From Naganishia liquefaciens (taxonomy: Eukaryota > Basidiomycota > Tremellomycetes > Filobasidiales > Filobasidiaceae), in NCBI GenBank assembly GCA_013423385.1, contig BLZA01000018.1, positions 434,001 through 498,000 on the forward strand: a stretch of DNA of 64,000 nucleotides, read 5' to 3'. Positions within the stretch are counted from its first letter, which is position 1. Each line of letters starts with the position of its first letter. The notes under the pieces are model-generated. The model did no database searches. It was not told where the DNA came from and was given only the letters and a program-made list of their open reading frames with translations. The translations under genes and the position numbers were made by a program. Below are positions 38,901 to 49,946 of the stretch, one piece after another.

Positions 38901-41335
38901 AAATATCTTGGGGAACGCCAGAGTATCTGGATCCGCAAAGGGCAAAAGGCCTGCGACACGACGAACGGGCTTCGGACGTTTGGGCACTTGGGGTAGGTTT
39001 TCCGTGACTTTCCCAACTTGATCTGATGCCTATGTGGGGTTGTGAAGGTGACCTTTTTTGAGATACTTGTTGGGCGAACCCCCTTCGAAGAGTCGGAAGA
39101 CGAGCAATTCAGCACTGCGGAACAGCTCAGTGTCTACTATGACCGTACTGTCAAAGGAGAGTGGCTTGGCGATTGGTCGATGTCTTCGGGTTAGTGACAG
39201 ACCCATATTCCGTATACGTTACGCTTAACGTTTTTTTGACACGACAGCGATGAAAGGACTGCTTGAAAGCATGATCCGTCCAGACCCACGGGAAAGAATC
39301 AATGCTCGTGACGCTAATCAACACACGGCCTTGGACTACGAGTTGCAGGTCGACCTTTCCACCCCGCCTTTCGTGCGAACTGCTGCATCTCTGCCGATTG
39401 AGCCGAGGGCGAAGAAGCAACTGCCTCGGGAGAAGCGCGAGCAGAAACGGTCGCAAGCACTGCAAGCGGAGACTGGTGCAAAATTTGTGGCATTCAGTCA
39501 CGTTGTCGAACCTCTGCCGACTCAGCAAGCGGAGACAGAAGACACAAAAGTCTTGCCTGAGAAGGAAACAGGATTCGCGTCAACCAATCATGAAGTTTCC
39601 GGAGAGAGGCGAGCAAGAATGACCACGACGAGATCCCGGCCTGGCGATTGTACCCCAAGCGATCCGGCCCGAGCCGATGTAAACCTGTCAGCTTGCAAGG
39701 TGTCCCCGAAGATCGTCGCGCAGAGTTCTTCAGCCAGGGATACCGCTAGCTCCCATGCTTCTGGAACGGACTCCCGAGCAGACCCAGAACTTGATCACCA
39801 ACGAGCTGATGAAGATGGTAAGCCCTATCACAAATTGCTCAATGAGCAGATCGGAATGCTCATCACACCGATGTAGTCTCGCCTTCTATCCGCCAAGGAG
39901 AACAGAGGCGTGACCTGCGACGGACAGCATCCGCCGACGCTTTGAGGAGTAAGGGGAATATACTGGATGACATAGCTCGCAGCGGAGAGGAACAGCTTAA
40001 GCTATCACAGGCTATCAATCGCCCTGCAAGTACCGCGGCGACTCATCAGTTCCGACACGCCCGAATTGCGAGCGAGGGCGCGATGCGTACTTTGGATCAC
40101 GCCTCATACAACGCCGCGGGGGAGCGAACCCGGCCGAAATCCCAGCTCAGCTTGGTCGATAAGAGAAAGGTGGACCAGGAGATAGACGATGTTCAAGGTG
40201 AGGCGCTGGTCGAATGTTGATTGTTGACAATGGTTCACGATTCCTGAACCTGCTATAGAGAAAGCAGTCCGCTTTGAAAGCGGAGAAAGTTGCACGCCTA
40301 GATCGGCTCTGTCGCCAGTGACACAGATCAAGGGTACGAGCGATAACGTCATCCTCTGATTGAGCTGGACCAATATTGCTTTCCGATAGTTGAACTTGCC
40401 CATCTTCGAAATGGTCCAACTGAAGCGGATCTTGACGCAAAATTGGACAGGCTCGCGCTCTGTAAGCTGGAAGGAAGTACTTTTGGGAGCAGTGCTAACC
40501 AGTCTTGAACGCTTGTGTAGGGGTCGAAGATGTCGAGCGTAAGCCGACTTCATCCCGAAGTAGTATCCCTTTGGCTAATGCCTGTTGTCAAACAGAAATC
40601 GTCGAGGAAGCCAAGTACGCTCTTCGAGCAGTGCAAGCAGAGCGACCGCCCTCGCGGCAGCTCTTGAGACGTCTCGAGATGGAGCAAGATGGCCAGGCTG
40701 AATATCGCCGGTCGCCGCATATCGCGCGACCACCAAGCGCTGCCGGAAACCGTATTCCTGAAATTCGCCGACCGAGCTCCTCCATGCATCTTCGATACGG
40801 CTCCAGCTATGAATTTGCTCCAGTTGTTCACGCAGACGGGTTCAAACCAACGCATCTAAGAAGGCAGCGGTCGGACTTGACAGATTTCAGAGGTCGAACG
40901 AGTTCTGCAATCGAAGAGTTGAGGAGACGCGAATACGGTAAGTTGCGCTTACAGGCATGCTTAACCTGCGATCTGACAAAAGTCTTTTGCAGAATCCCGT
41001 GGATATGATGAATGGCCTGAGACGCGCGCCAGGGTCGAGTTTGCGAAAAAGCTGAGGACCTACAGGTCTACTGGGGATCTACACAGAGGCACAGATTCGC
41101 GGCCAACAGACCCCCAAAGGATGACCGAAGCTTTGAAAGGGAAGATCCGCTCGGTATGCTTCGAACTATCCGGCGTCGTATATTGCTGATTTAAAGATGA
41201 CAGAGCGAGGGATGGTACCGGTACGAAGCCAGACCGGCTTATTCGGGCCATGAGTACAGAAGAGGCCGCCCGCAAGAATCGCGCTTGAAGAGCATGTTCC
41301 ACTCGATGAAAGCCATCTTCAAAAGACGGGAGTAG
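35925..41335 (+). CDS. Large Ser/Thr protein kinase with HND catalytic motif
   Basis: Fungal protein kinase of 1,568 residues in 13 exons: 35925-38009, 38095-38149, 38209-38494, 38543-38658, 38718-38992, 39048-39189, 39248-39817, 39877-40197, 40259-40333, 40390-40461, 40521-40937, 40993-41153, 41204-41335; phases consistent. The first 695 residues are one exon of Ser/Thr/Pro-rich, probably disordered sequence. The kinase domain starts near 702: glycine loop GFGNWGSV, an insert of about 35 residues, VAIK with Lys760, then the catalytic loop THNDIKPSN (HND, Asp851, instead of the usual HRD), DFG at 869-871, GTPEYLDP as the activation-segment end and a DVWALGV helix. The Lys after Asp851 marks a Ser/Thr kinase. 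A C-terminal region of about 560 residues is basic and low-complexity. All catalytic residues except the HRD Arg are present, so it is probably active. I cannot assign it to a named kinase. Confidence 0.88.
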
Positions 41336-41670
41336 CGGTGGCTTGTCTGAATTCCAAAGCAGGATATACCAAGGCGGTCGTGATGACTGTTGAGCTATGA
41401 TACTCGGCTGTAAAAATATACCATAATGTGTGCGGAAAGATTGCGCGGAAATGCAGAAGCGTTAAAGATTACGAAGCACCTTCCTACCTGTTGCCTGGAA
41501 ACTGTATTACAGGGAATTGCAACCGAACCGTAAGCTATGCCCAGGAGAGGTCGTTGTCGAGAATCCATCCTATCTATTGATCTATGACAGCTCATTGTAG
41601 CGGCTCCCCTTTTACTGCGGATCTACAACAAGCTTCTTCTCGGCAAGTTTCAAACGGTTGCGCCATGCGC
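41336..41670. other. Convergent intergenic region
   Basis: 335 bases between the stop codons of the kinase gene (+) and the phosphoglycerate mutase gene (-). It should hold both 3' untranslated regions. No other feature was seen. Confidence 0.5.
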
Positions 41671-43794
41671 CTAGACCTGCTTGACCAGGTTCTTACCGGT
41701 CATTTCCTCGGGCTGAGGCAGACCCATGATGGCCAAACAAGTCGGCGCGACATCGGCGAGACAACCCTTTTGGCCATCGACCTGGTATTCGCCCTTGCCG
41801 CCCGTCACGATGAACGGTACGGGGTTGGTCGTGTGCGCCGTGTGTGGAGCACCGGTTTCGGGGTTGATCATCTGTTCGGCGTTACCGTGATCGGCCGTGA
41901 TGGCGAGAATGTACCCGGCCTCCTGGCAGGCGTCGTAGATGGTCTTGACGGCCTTGTCAGTGGCGGTGATGGCCTTGACGGCTGCGTCAAAGTCACCAGT
42001 GTGACCAACCTGGAGGGAGGCGCATCAATCAGCACACTGTCACATTTGGAAAGAGGGATGAGGGACTTGCCATATCGGGAGGCGCAAAGTTGCACATGAC
42101 AAACTCGTATTCACCACCCTTGACGATCTCGGCAACCTTGTCGGCGACGCCCTGGGCGTTCATCTCGGGCTGCTGGTCGTACGTCGGGACCTTGGGCGAC
42201 GGCACCATTTCCCGGTGTTCGTTTTCGAATTGCTTTTCGACGCCTCCGTTGAAGAAGAAGGTGACGTGAGCGTACTTTTCGGTTTCTGGAGGAAAAATTG
42301 CAGAGTGTCAGATGGCATCCTGGCATACATACAAGAGGCAAGACTTACCCGCAACGTGGCACTGCTTGACGCCCTGCTTGGCGAGCCATTCCGCCAAGAC
42401 ATTGGTCATACTGGTCGGAGGGAAAGCGATCGGGAAGGGGAACTCGGCGTTGTACCGGGTCATGGTGGTGATGTGCTGATTGAAAACGCGATAGGATAAG
42501 CAGTGAGATTTTGCACCTGGTGACAGAAGAGCTTACCAAGTTGTCGGGGACAGTGACCTCCATCGGCTTGTCCGGAAGGCCGAGAACGGAAACGATCTCT
42601 CGCACTCGGTCGGATCGGTAGTTGAACGTGAACAAGGTGTCGCCGCCTTTGGGTCAATGATCAGCCACCAAAAAAAAGAGACACCCGTTGCATCGCGCTT
42701 TGACCCGTTCAAACGCACTCTTGATTCGGCTGTCCTCGCTGCCGCAAATGATCGGCTTCAAAAACTCGTCCGTCACATCCTTGGCATAGTTATCCTCAAT
42801 CGCCTTGATCGGGTCATCCGTCTTCTCGCCGACACCGCCCACGAGGCCATCGACGGCGATCTTGATTCGCTCCCATCGCTTATCCCTGTCCATGGCATAG
42901 TATCGTCCGACGATCGTCGACAGCTCACCGACGCCATTCTCCTTGATAAAATCGAGCAGCTGCTTGGCGTATCCTGATGCCGATCGGGGCGCGGTGTCTC
43001 GTCCGTCACCGAAAAAGTGAACGTAAACGTGCGGGACTTGACGTTCCTTGGCCATCTTGAGGAGGGCGAACAGGTGACCGATGTGCGAGTGGACACCGCC
43101 ATCGGACACGAGGCCGAGGAGGTGGAGACGGCCATTGTTGGCCTTGGCGTGTTCCATGGATTCGATAATCTTGGGAGTCTCGTGGAATTCGTTCTTCTTG
43201 ATAGCTAACGGCACCAGTCAGTGGGAAGTCATGGGGCAAAGGGGGTGGGGGGGGAGAACTTGCTCTGGTCAATCTTGACAATGTCCTGCCAGACAATTCG
43301 ACCGGCACCAATGTTCAAGTGTCTTTTGCAAAGCTATCAGTATTGCCTGGTCCTCGTGGGATCCCACAGCAGCCTGCAACTCACCCGACCTCTGAATTAC
43401 CCATCAGGCCGTCCTTCAGCCCGACAGCCAACCCGTGCGCCTCCAACTCGGTAAAGTTGTGGTTATCACGGATGTGGTCCATGTTGGTGGTTTCACCGTG
43501 GAAGACGGCATTGCCCTTTTCGTTGTCGGACAGACCCCATCCGTCGTGGACACTGAGAAGCGGGAGGCTAATTAACACGAGCCATCAAGGTTAGGGTGGA
43601 CCCGTTCGGCTTACATGAGGCAGACCTTGTCTGTGGAATGAAAAGGGTCTCTGTCAGTACCAAGATCCCACACAAATGCAGAGGATGAGACCAGCGCAAC
43701 ACGCACTCTTGACCTTGCTTTCCTCTCCCGTCTTGACCTTTTTCGCGTCCCTCTCGTCGTCCAAAACGGGCTTGTCTCGCTGCTCAGTCGACAT
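41671..43794 (-). CDS. gpmI: 2,3-bisphosphoglycerate-independent phosphoglycerate mutase
   Basis: Glycolytic enzyme of the cytosol that interconverts 3- and 2-phosphoglycerate using two metal ions (commonly Mn) and a phospho-serine. Nine exons: 43707-43794, 43615-43630, 43385-43567, 43264-43322, 42683-43204, 42537-42646, 42349-42475, 42071-42285, 41671-42009, about 552 residues, normal for the family. Visible motifs: HDGWG with metal ligand Asp43, [14 protein letters not shown] with the nucleophile Ser93, [15 protein letters not shown], and the C-terminal metal-site motif TADHGNAE. Exon 2 is only 16 nt. Two introns have GC donors with GCAAGT (43205-43263 and 42010-42070), each the only choice that keeps conserved residues in frame. 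The junction near 42646-42690 is unresolved: the model uses a weak donor and a 36-nt intron, and a GC donor a few bases upstream would make it about 44 nt. Confidence 0.93.
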
Positions 43795-44241
43795 TCTGCT
43801 ACCAATGGATTGTGTATGGTCCTGGGGCAGTCGGACAGTCGTGTGTATGCGGAACGGTGACTGCTCATAAGTTGGCTGGCTGGACCGAGAGAGTATGACG
43901 GGATCGGGTCCGTCGCGCCTGTCCAGAGTCGGATGCAGCCTGGATGGGATTCTCGATTTCTTTGCCAGAAGACAGGATGCGCGGCCAATCATGCGCACTC
44001 AATCCCGGTGAGGGGCGCACGTATATGACACTGGGTGGCACAGTGGTAGAGACGTGTGAGCACTGTGTAAATGGCAGGCAAGGTTACAAGATAGCATGAT
44101 TCTATCGCCCTGCATCGCAAGTACAATTTTTGGAATACCAGTTTCTCCCCACCCCCTCGTCAACAGATGGGCCCCGCCGAATGGACGCGCTCTACGGCCC
44201 AAGTACCGGCGTGTGACAATACGCACGCAAGGGCGCACGCC
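43795..44241. other. Intergenic region
   Basis: About 450 bases between the phosphoglycerate mutase start and the stop of the histone chaperone gene, both on the minus strand. It presumably holds the mutase promoter. No distinct element was seen. Confidence 0.5.
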
Positions 44242-45412
44242 TTACGATCTCTTGGCCTTTTTCGCGGGCCGCTTGACCTCTTCCTCCTCGAGGTCGATCT
44301 CCGCCTCGGCATCCTCGTCGTCCTCATCCTCGGAATCCGAAGCGTCCGAGATCTCGTCGTCGTCGTTTCCTGCGCCGGCTAAGGGGGAAGGATTAGCGCG
44401 TGTGCTCGGATATTCGAGGGAGTCAAACGTACCGAGACCGAGGAAGTAGGACATGGCCTGCGGGAGAATGTCGCGCGCGATTTCGCCTCCGATCTGCGCA
44501 TACACGCCATCAGCACTCGTCAAACTTTTCTTTTCCCGTACCCAGGACCAGACTCACATCCATCGGATCCTCGGCCTCTGTGAAGAAATGGAAAAAGCTA
44601 CCCATGTCTCCCTCCATCTGCATATCCTCGATCGGCGTATCCTCGTCAATCGTCGGGATCTCCCGCGGCTGAAGCTTGATCAAGTTGACATCGTCGCTCT
44701 TCCACGTGATCGGCGTCGCACGCGGCTCGAGGTCTTCCTCCGGGTCAAACTCCGCAAGGGCATCCTCAATCTCCGAGGCCGTCGTGGGTTTCTTTTCGGC
44801 GGCGAGCTCGGGATGGAGGGCGTACGACTTGGTGAGAGTCTTTTCGGAAAAGTACGGGTTCTCCGCAAAGGTCTGGGGGGAAAGGGGCCGGGGCATCAAT
44901 CGGCCAGAACTTTACAGAGCGCCCAAAGCGGAACATACGAATTTCAGGTCAAACGTTCGGAAATCCTCCGGATCCTGAACAAGCTCGACGTCGGTCAAGT
45001 AGCCAAACGCATCGAGGTCTTGCTTGCTCGTGCACGCCGTCATGATGGTCTCGTTTCGGAGCTATCCACGATGACACAAGCCGAGTCAGCGTTCGAGGGG
45101 GAGTTGAAAGGGCGATTACCAGGAGATACTGACGAGCGTAAAGGGCCAGAATCCGGGAACGTCCTTGACCTTTTCTCGCAACTCCTTCAGGTACTCTTGC
45201 TGGATCTTCAATTCAGCCTGCTTGACCTTGACCTGCATCTTGTGGGCAGCTAGAGCCGGCGTCAGCAAACCTCACACTCTTCCCTCAAACACTCGAAGCG
45301 ACAACTCACCCTTCTGCAACTCCTGGATCCTATCGTTGTTGGCGTCGCTCTCAAGAAACCCGGCGACCTGGGTGATGAACTTGGGGACATTCTCGTTGAG
45401 GACGGCGGACAT
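44242..45412 (-). CDS. SET/Nap1-family histone chaperone
   Basis: Nuclear histone chaperone of the NAP/SET family, 284 residues in six exons: 45310-45412, 45134-45249, 45061-44939, 44872-44558, 44493-44433, 44378-44242 (read downwards). The N-terminal dimerisation helix is seen as QVKVKQAELKIQQEYLKELR, followed by PGFWPFTL, the start of the earmuff domain. Next come YLTDVELVQDPEDF, FAENPYFSEKTLTKSY, ITWKSDDVNLI and the typical SFFHFF motif. The C terminus is a Glu/Asp tail ending in a basic KRPAKKAKR patch, a likely nuclear signal. The short length and lack of a long N-terminal region favour the SET/Vps75 branch over Nap1 itself. The second intron (45062-45133) needs a GTCAGT donor to keep the frame, and this junction is slightly less sure. 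Confidence 0.88.
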
Positions 45413-46295
45413 GGTGGAGTGTGTTGTATTGCGGGTAATGATAGCGATATGAGACGGGGCGAGGGGGAACGTGGGTGGGATGAAAGCGACTTGGAGGAAA
45501 CTCTGGCGTGGCTGAGTCGCTCAGGTTTTTGGCGACACGTGACGTGATTACGAATCCGGCGGCCGAGGCGTCTCGGGATCTGACGCGCCAAGTTTGATAG
45601 TTTGACGACGTCAATAGGAGGTCAACCAGATTCTCTGATGCACAAAGATTGAAGCCCATGCTGAGCAAAGTCTGTCAGAGTTGTGGTTTTGCAAAAAAGC
45701 ATCTCATGTTTATCATGGCTGGAGATTGGGTTGGGTTGCGGCGTGGGACTGAACCCGAGACGCGGTATGATGGCGGTGCTGCCGCGCCTAGCGTTGCATG
45801 TTACCCCATATATGCAGATAACATATACACACTACATTCGGCACCTTTGCCTCTACTTTCCTATCAGACTCTGAGCTTGACTTTGCACTCAGTCACTGAA
45901 ACTCGGTCCAGAGAGAGTAGAATAGAGGCTCAGTCAGCCCGTGTCTCAGAGTAATTTCTGGCAACCAAGGAAGTCAAGGATGGGTGTGCAGGGAAGACGA
46001 TAATTGAATAATGGATAATCCGAGATTCTGCACATCGGCTCGAGGGTCTGTCCATGGCAGTCCTATCGAGATCAAACGAAAGACAAACCACGACTGCCGC
46101 GCTCTCTCGTCACCCATCCCAAAAGGCTGGCAAATGAGATTTCCCGCCAACGATTCTATCGGTTGGCCCGAAAGCGGAAGCAAACGAGCGCGAGTCGCGA
46201 GAATGCAAGGTCGAGCGGACGAGGTCATCTCGTCCTGTGTCGTCCCGTCCCCCCTCCTCCGGGTCGACTCAGCCCCACTCACCGCACACCCAAAC
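45413..46295. promoter_or_regulatory. Divergent promoter region
   Basis: About 880 bases separate the ATG codons of the histone chaperone (-) and homoserine kinase (+). Both promoters should lie here. The frame of homoserine kinase stays open upstream of the chosen ATG, but family alignment starts at MSAKRYAIHVPAT. No clear core element was identified. Confidence 0.45.
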
Positions 46296-47552
46296 ATGTC
46301 CGCCAAGCGCTACGCTATCCATGTTCCCGCAACAACCGCAAACGTCGGCCCGGGCTTTGACGTCGCAGGAATCGCCCTCTCCCTCTCCCTCGACCTTCAA
46401 GTCACCGTGCCCACCGCGCCACAAGCCGCCGAATACGCCATCCCGGAAATCACCTACTCGGGCCTCGATGCCGAAAACGTGCCGCTCAGTCCCTACAAAA
46501 ACTTGTTGACCCGTGTCGCGCTCTACGTGCTTCGGTGCAATGATATCGAGCGGTTCCCTTCGGGCGTCAAGATCCACGCGCACAATGGGATCCCGTTTGG
46601 ACGTGGGCTGGGCTCGAGCGGCGCCGCGGTCATTGCCGGCGTTTTACTTGGTGATTTATTGGGCAACCTCAAGCTATCCAAGAGCCGATTGCTGGATTTC
46701 GCGTTGATGGTCGAGCGACACCCAGACAACGTCACCGCTTGTCTCATCGGCGGCTTTGTCGGTTCCTACCTCGCCGAACTATCTCCCGAAGACACCTCGG
46801 CTTCGCAGATCCCCCTCGCAGAGGTCTTGCCCGAGTATCCACCAGATGCCGGACCGGAATGGGGTGTCGATCCGCCGAGGCCGCCCAAGGGAATTGGGCA
46901 TTACGTGCGCTTTGGATGGGCAAAGGAGATCAAGGCGGTCGCGGTGATGCCGAGGTTTGAGTTGGCGACGGCCAAGGCGCGTGGCGTCCTGCCGGAGCAG
47001 TATAGTCGAAAGGATCTGGTAAGCTTGAATGATGGTTGTTTCTTCTTTGCGGTGCATCAATGCTAACGCGTTGCCACAGGTATTCAACCTTCAACGACTG
47101 GCCGTGCTCACGACGGCTCTCGCGCGAAGCCCGCCCGATTCTGACCTCATTTACGAAGCAATGAAAGACAAGGTACACCAGCCATACCGGATGGCCCTCG
47201 TACGTCTCTCTCCTGCCCCTTCCCTTCACGCGGCTCATCGCTCCTGTCGGCGCAGATCCCGGGATTGCCAGAAATCCTTGCTAGCCTTACCCCTCAGACG
47301 CACCCGGGACTACTCGGCATCTGCCTTTCGGGCGCAGGACCGACGATTCTCGCGCTGGCGACTGACAACTTTAACGTACGTGCTAGACGCTCCCTTCGAA
47401 TCGTTCGTGTACTCATATTCATCTCTTGACGACGTGGACAGGCAATCGCCGAGGAGATTCGCAAGATCTTCCGTGAGCACGGGGTGGAAGTCGATTGGGA
47501 GCTGTTGACGATCGATGAGCGTGGTGCGTGGACGGAGGAGTTGAACGAGTAG
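46296..47552 (+). CDS. THR1: Homoserine kinase
   Basis: GHMP-family kinase that phosphorylates L-homoserine with ATP, the step before threonine synthase, in the cytosol. Four exons: 46296-47018, 47080-47199, 47256-47375, 47442-47552, giving 357 residues, the same length as yeast Thr1. The N terminus has PATTANVGPGFD, the GHMP phosphate-binding loop is GIPFGRGLGSSGAAV (residues 98-112), MVERHPDNVTA follows, and the C-terminal glycine motif is SGAGPT. All three introns are phase 0. The open frame extends 285 bases upstream, but conserved sequence begins at the chosen ATG, four residues before YAIHVPAT. It faces the histone chaperone gene across a shared upstream region. Confidence 0.96.
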
Positions 47553-47802
47553 GCGTGCCGGTGTGAGAGTCGCGCTGGCGGGACAAGAATGCTTTCCCTC
47601 TCACAAAGAGCAAAGAGCGAGGATGTACATGCGCGATACGCGACAAGAGTCTGCTCAGCATGAACTAGAAAATTCCCGTTATTCGGGTTGTCTTAATAAT
47701 AGATGTCAAGCTTCGTTGCATGTTTTTGTTTCATGTTGATGCAGAGAAGAGGTACACTCATGATCGATCTCAAAAACATGCATCTCGTAGATTACGCATC
47801 CG

Positions 47803-48522
47803 TCATCGGCGGACTTGCCTTTGATGCCCCCCCGGCTGCGACTGCCGCTGACCGTTATTCTCGCCTTCCCATGCCAGAGACGCGCGCCTGTTCTGCAACC
47901 CGGCCGAGCGCTCGCGCATCGGATGGAATCGGCGAGGAGACCAGTTAACGTGGCTGAGATACGCCTCGAAGATCCGCAAGTCGGCTTCGAGAGCCGCTAG
48001 AGCTTGCGTGGCTGAAGAAGGGCGGAAAGGATGAGTGAATGCGGAAGATAGATTCAAGTGGATCGCTGCTTACAACTGGAACGAGCGACAGTCCCTTCGG
48101 CAGACGCTGATGACGTCGTGCCAGTTCTTCGAACAACAGCTTGAGCTTGAGCTCGAGTCGATTTCTTTTCTGCATTGCCAGGAGTTTGTTACCATGTTGT
48201 CGAAAAATCAAAGAGACGCAGACTTACTAGGATTGACCGGCTCGGGCAGATCTGGACTCCAAGTCGGGTCAATCTTTCGCATCTCGGCTCGATAAAGCTC
48301 CCTTTCGCGCATCGTCATTGACGCTCGCAACATTCTTTGCGCTTCTCGCGCCGTCCGTCGTTGGAAAATTCTGTCCGCTTCGCTAATGACGCCACGGGTA
48401 TAACAATCGTCTCGATGGTTCTTGACTCCACAATGTCCAAAGGAGCAGCCATTCTCCGAGCATCGCGTGGTGATGCGAGCCTTGGGTTCAGCCTTTGGCA
48501 TTACGGGAAGTCGGAAAGCCAT
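47803..48522 (-). CDS. Orphan protein of about 199 residues
   Basis: I do not recognise this gene. Three exons fit: 48228-48522, 48074-48169, 47803-48011, with GTAAGT and GTAAGC donors and ATGCAG and CTTCAG acceptors, both introns phase 1, and a total divisible by three. The N-terminal part holds a small Cys/His cluster (C-x4-C-x4-C-x4-H-x3-C from about residue 21) that could bind a metal. A strongly charged helix follows (ADRIFQRRTAREAQRMLRAS) and then WSPDLPEPV. The middle is Ser/Ala/Thr-rich, the end basic and Gln-rich. It converges on homoserine kinase with 250 bases between stops. The ATG at 48522 may be preceded by another exon. It could be a lineage-restricted protein; other splice choices for exon 2 are possible. 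Confidence 0.45.
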
Positions 48523-49598
48523 CAGGTGAAAGTCAGGTATTTGTAGATGTGCTTAAAAGTCGTGTTAGTGGGCAAGGTGAATGGGTTGGAGCAGACCATG
48601 TCCGAAGATCTCTCCCTCTTGGAGTCCGCTTGATTTATACAATTGGGCTGCTCAACCGAGACGACATAGTCTTGACACAGATGCCATCTGAATAGGATTG
48701 TACGGCAATAAGATGCAGGGTTCGACTTTATTTTTGCTTCCGAGAGTGACTCGAATTGATATCGACGACTCGAGTTACGTGGGATTAAGGCACGCTGTAA
48801 TGTGATAGCTCAAATGAAATTTCGAGTTCTGCCGCGGCCCTGCAGAAATATCGTTCGCATGCTTCACTACTGGGACTTTGCCCATCTGTCGTACATCGCA
48901 GAAGGCGCATCAGCTGTACTTTGAATGAAGGCTTCAAGCCTGATTGAGGAGTATTGTTGCCACCAATCCAAGCTGTATCTGCTGAATTAGGGATGGGTCT
49001 CTGACATAACTTCACAGGGCTCGCCCTTTTGAAGTATGCAAGAGTTAGCAGATATCCGGCCAGCAGATCAAAATCGACTCATGATTGTGGCAGTTGCATT
49101 CCGGATGACGTAGCCTGACTTATCAATCCCACAATAGCCACAATGTCGGGGCAAACCTCTTGGAAAGAGCTTCCCTGCTGAAAACCTGGCCTCCTGGCGT
49201 TTACTCGCAAACTGCCCATGTATCGGCTTCAGATCTGAATGCAGGATGATCGTGATCCTCAATGATCACTGATGAAGAGATCTCTGGGAAACCCCGTCGC
49301 GTGAACTAAAGGGTTCAAAATTTGATATTAACAGATGAACGACATCGAGGTTTCGAATTCACAAAGCAAGCCGTGGATGACCTGTCCTTTGTCCACAAGT
49401 GCGAGATGTCGATTATACAGTGAGATCGAGTTAGCAGCTCGCCCTAAGTCACTTGAAACCGGTACCAAGCTTGTGAGCATAGAATTACAGAGCCTTCTGA
49501 AGGTCGTTTTTCTAGGTCGCAACGAGTTAGTTCGAGCTAGAGCGACGACTTTCTTTATTCCGCTGACCCTTGGTAGCAACAACAATTCAAAACATTCA
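48523..49598. other. Intergenic region, no supported gene
   Basis: About 1.1 kb with only short frames on both strands. None has splice support or a motif. It should include the promoter of the orphan gene on the minus strand. Confidence 0.45.
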
Positions 49599-49835
49599 TC
49601 ATTGACTAAGACATGAGCCCGCGAGATACCTCTTGTAGAGCGCGTCGAGATACTCGTCGGATTGAATCCGCCCACATGACCACGATTCTTGGATGAATGA
49701 GGACACTCTGGGCGTATGCAGGAAAAAGGACACATACATACATGCGAGGTCGGCGTTGTAGCGCTGTTGTCCTTCATCATTCATCTCCCAATCCCCCCAT
49801 TTCCTTTCCAAATCCTTGTTCGTGAGAGAAGACAT
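49599..49835 (-). CDS. Possible small protein head-to-head with TEA-like gene D
   Basis: A frame of 78 codons starts at an ATG 111 bases from the start of TEA-like gene D on the other strand. It reads like protein (DLERKWGDWEMNDEGQQRY, later SDEYLDALYKRYLAG) but matches no family I know. A GTATGT near the middle could be a donor, which would change the C-terminal half. The frame stays open upstream through gene D's first exons, which is probably chance. Treat it as hypothetical. Confidence 0.3.
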   Translation of the reverse strand: MSSLTNKDLERKWGDWEMNDEGQQRYNADLACMYVSFFLHTPRVSSFIQESWSCGRIQSDEYLDALYKRYLAGSCLSQ

Positions 49836-49946
49836 CGCCTTCAGTATACCAAGTATTCTGTTTTCTCTCGCAAGCAGCAGTCTTCCTGAACGATATTCTC
49901 CAAAGTTGCGATCAAGATACCGCATCCTGACATCTTGGTAGTCACC

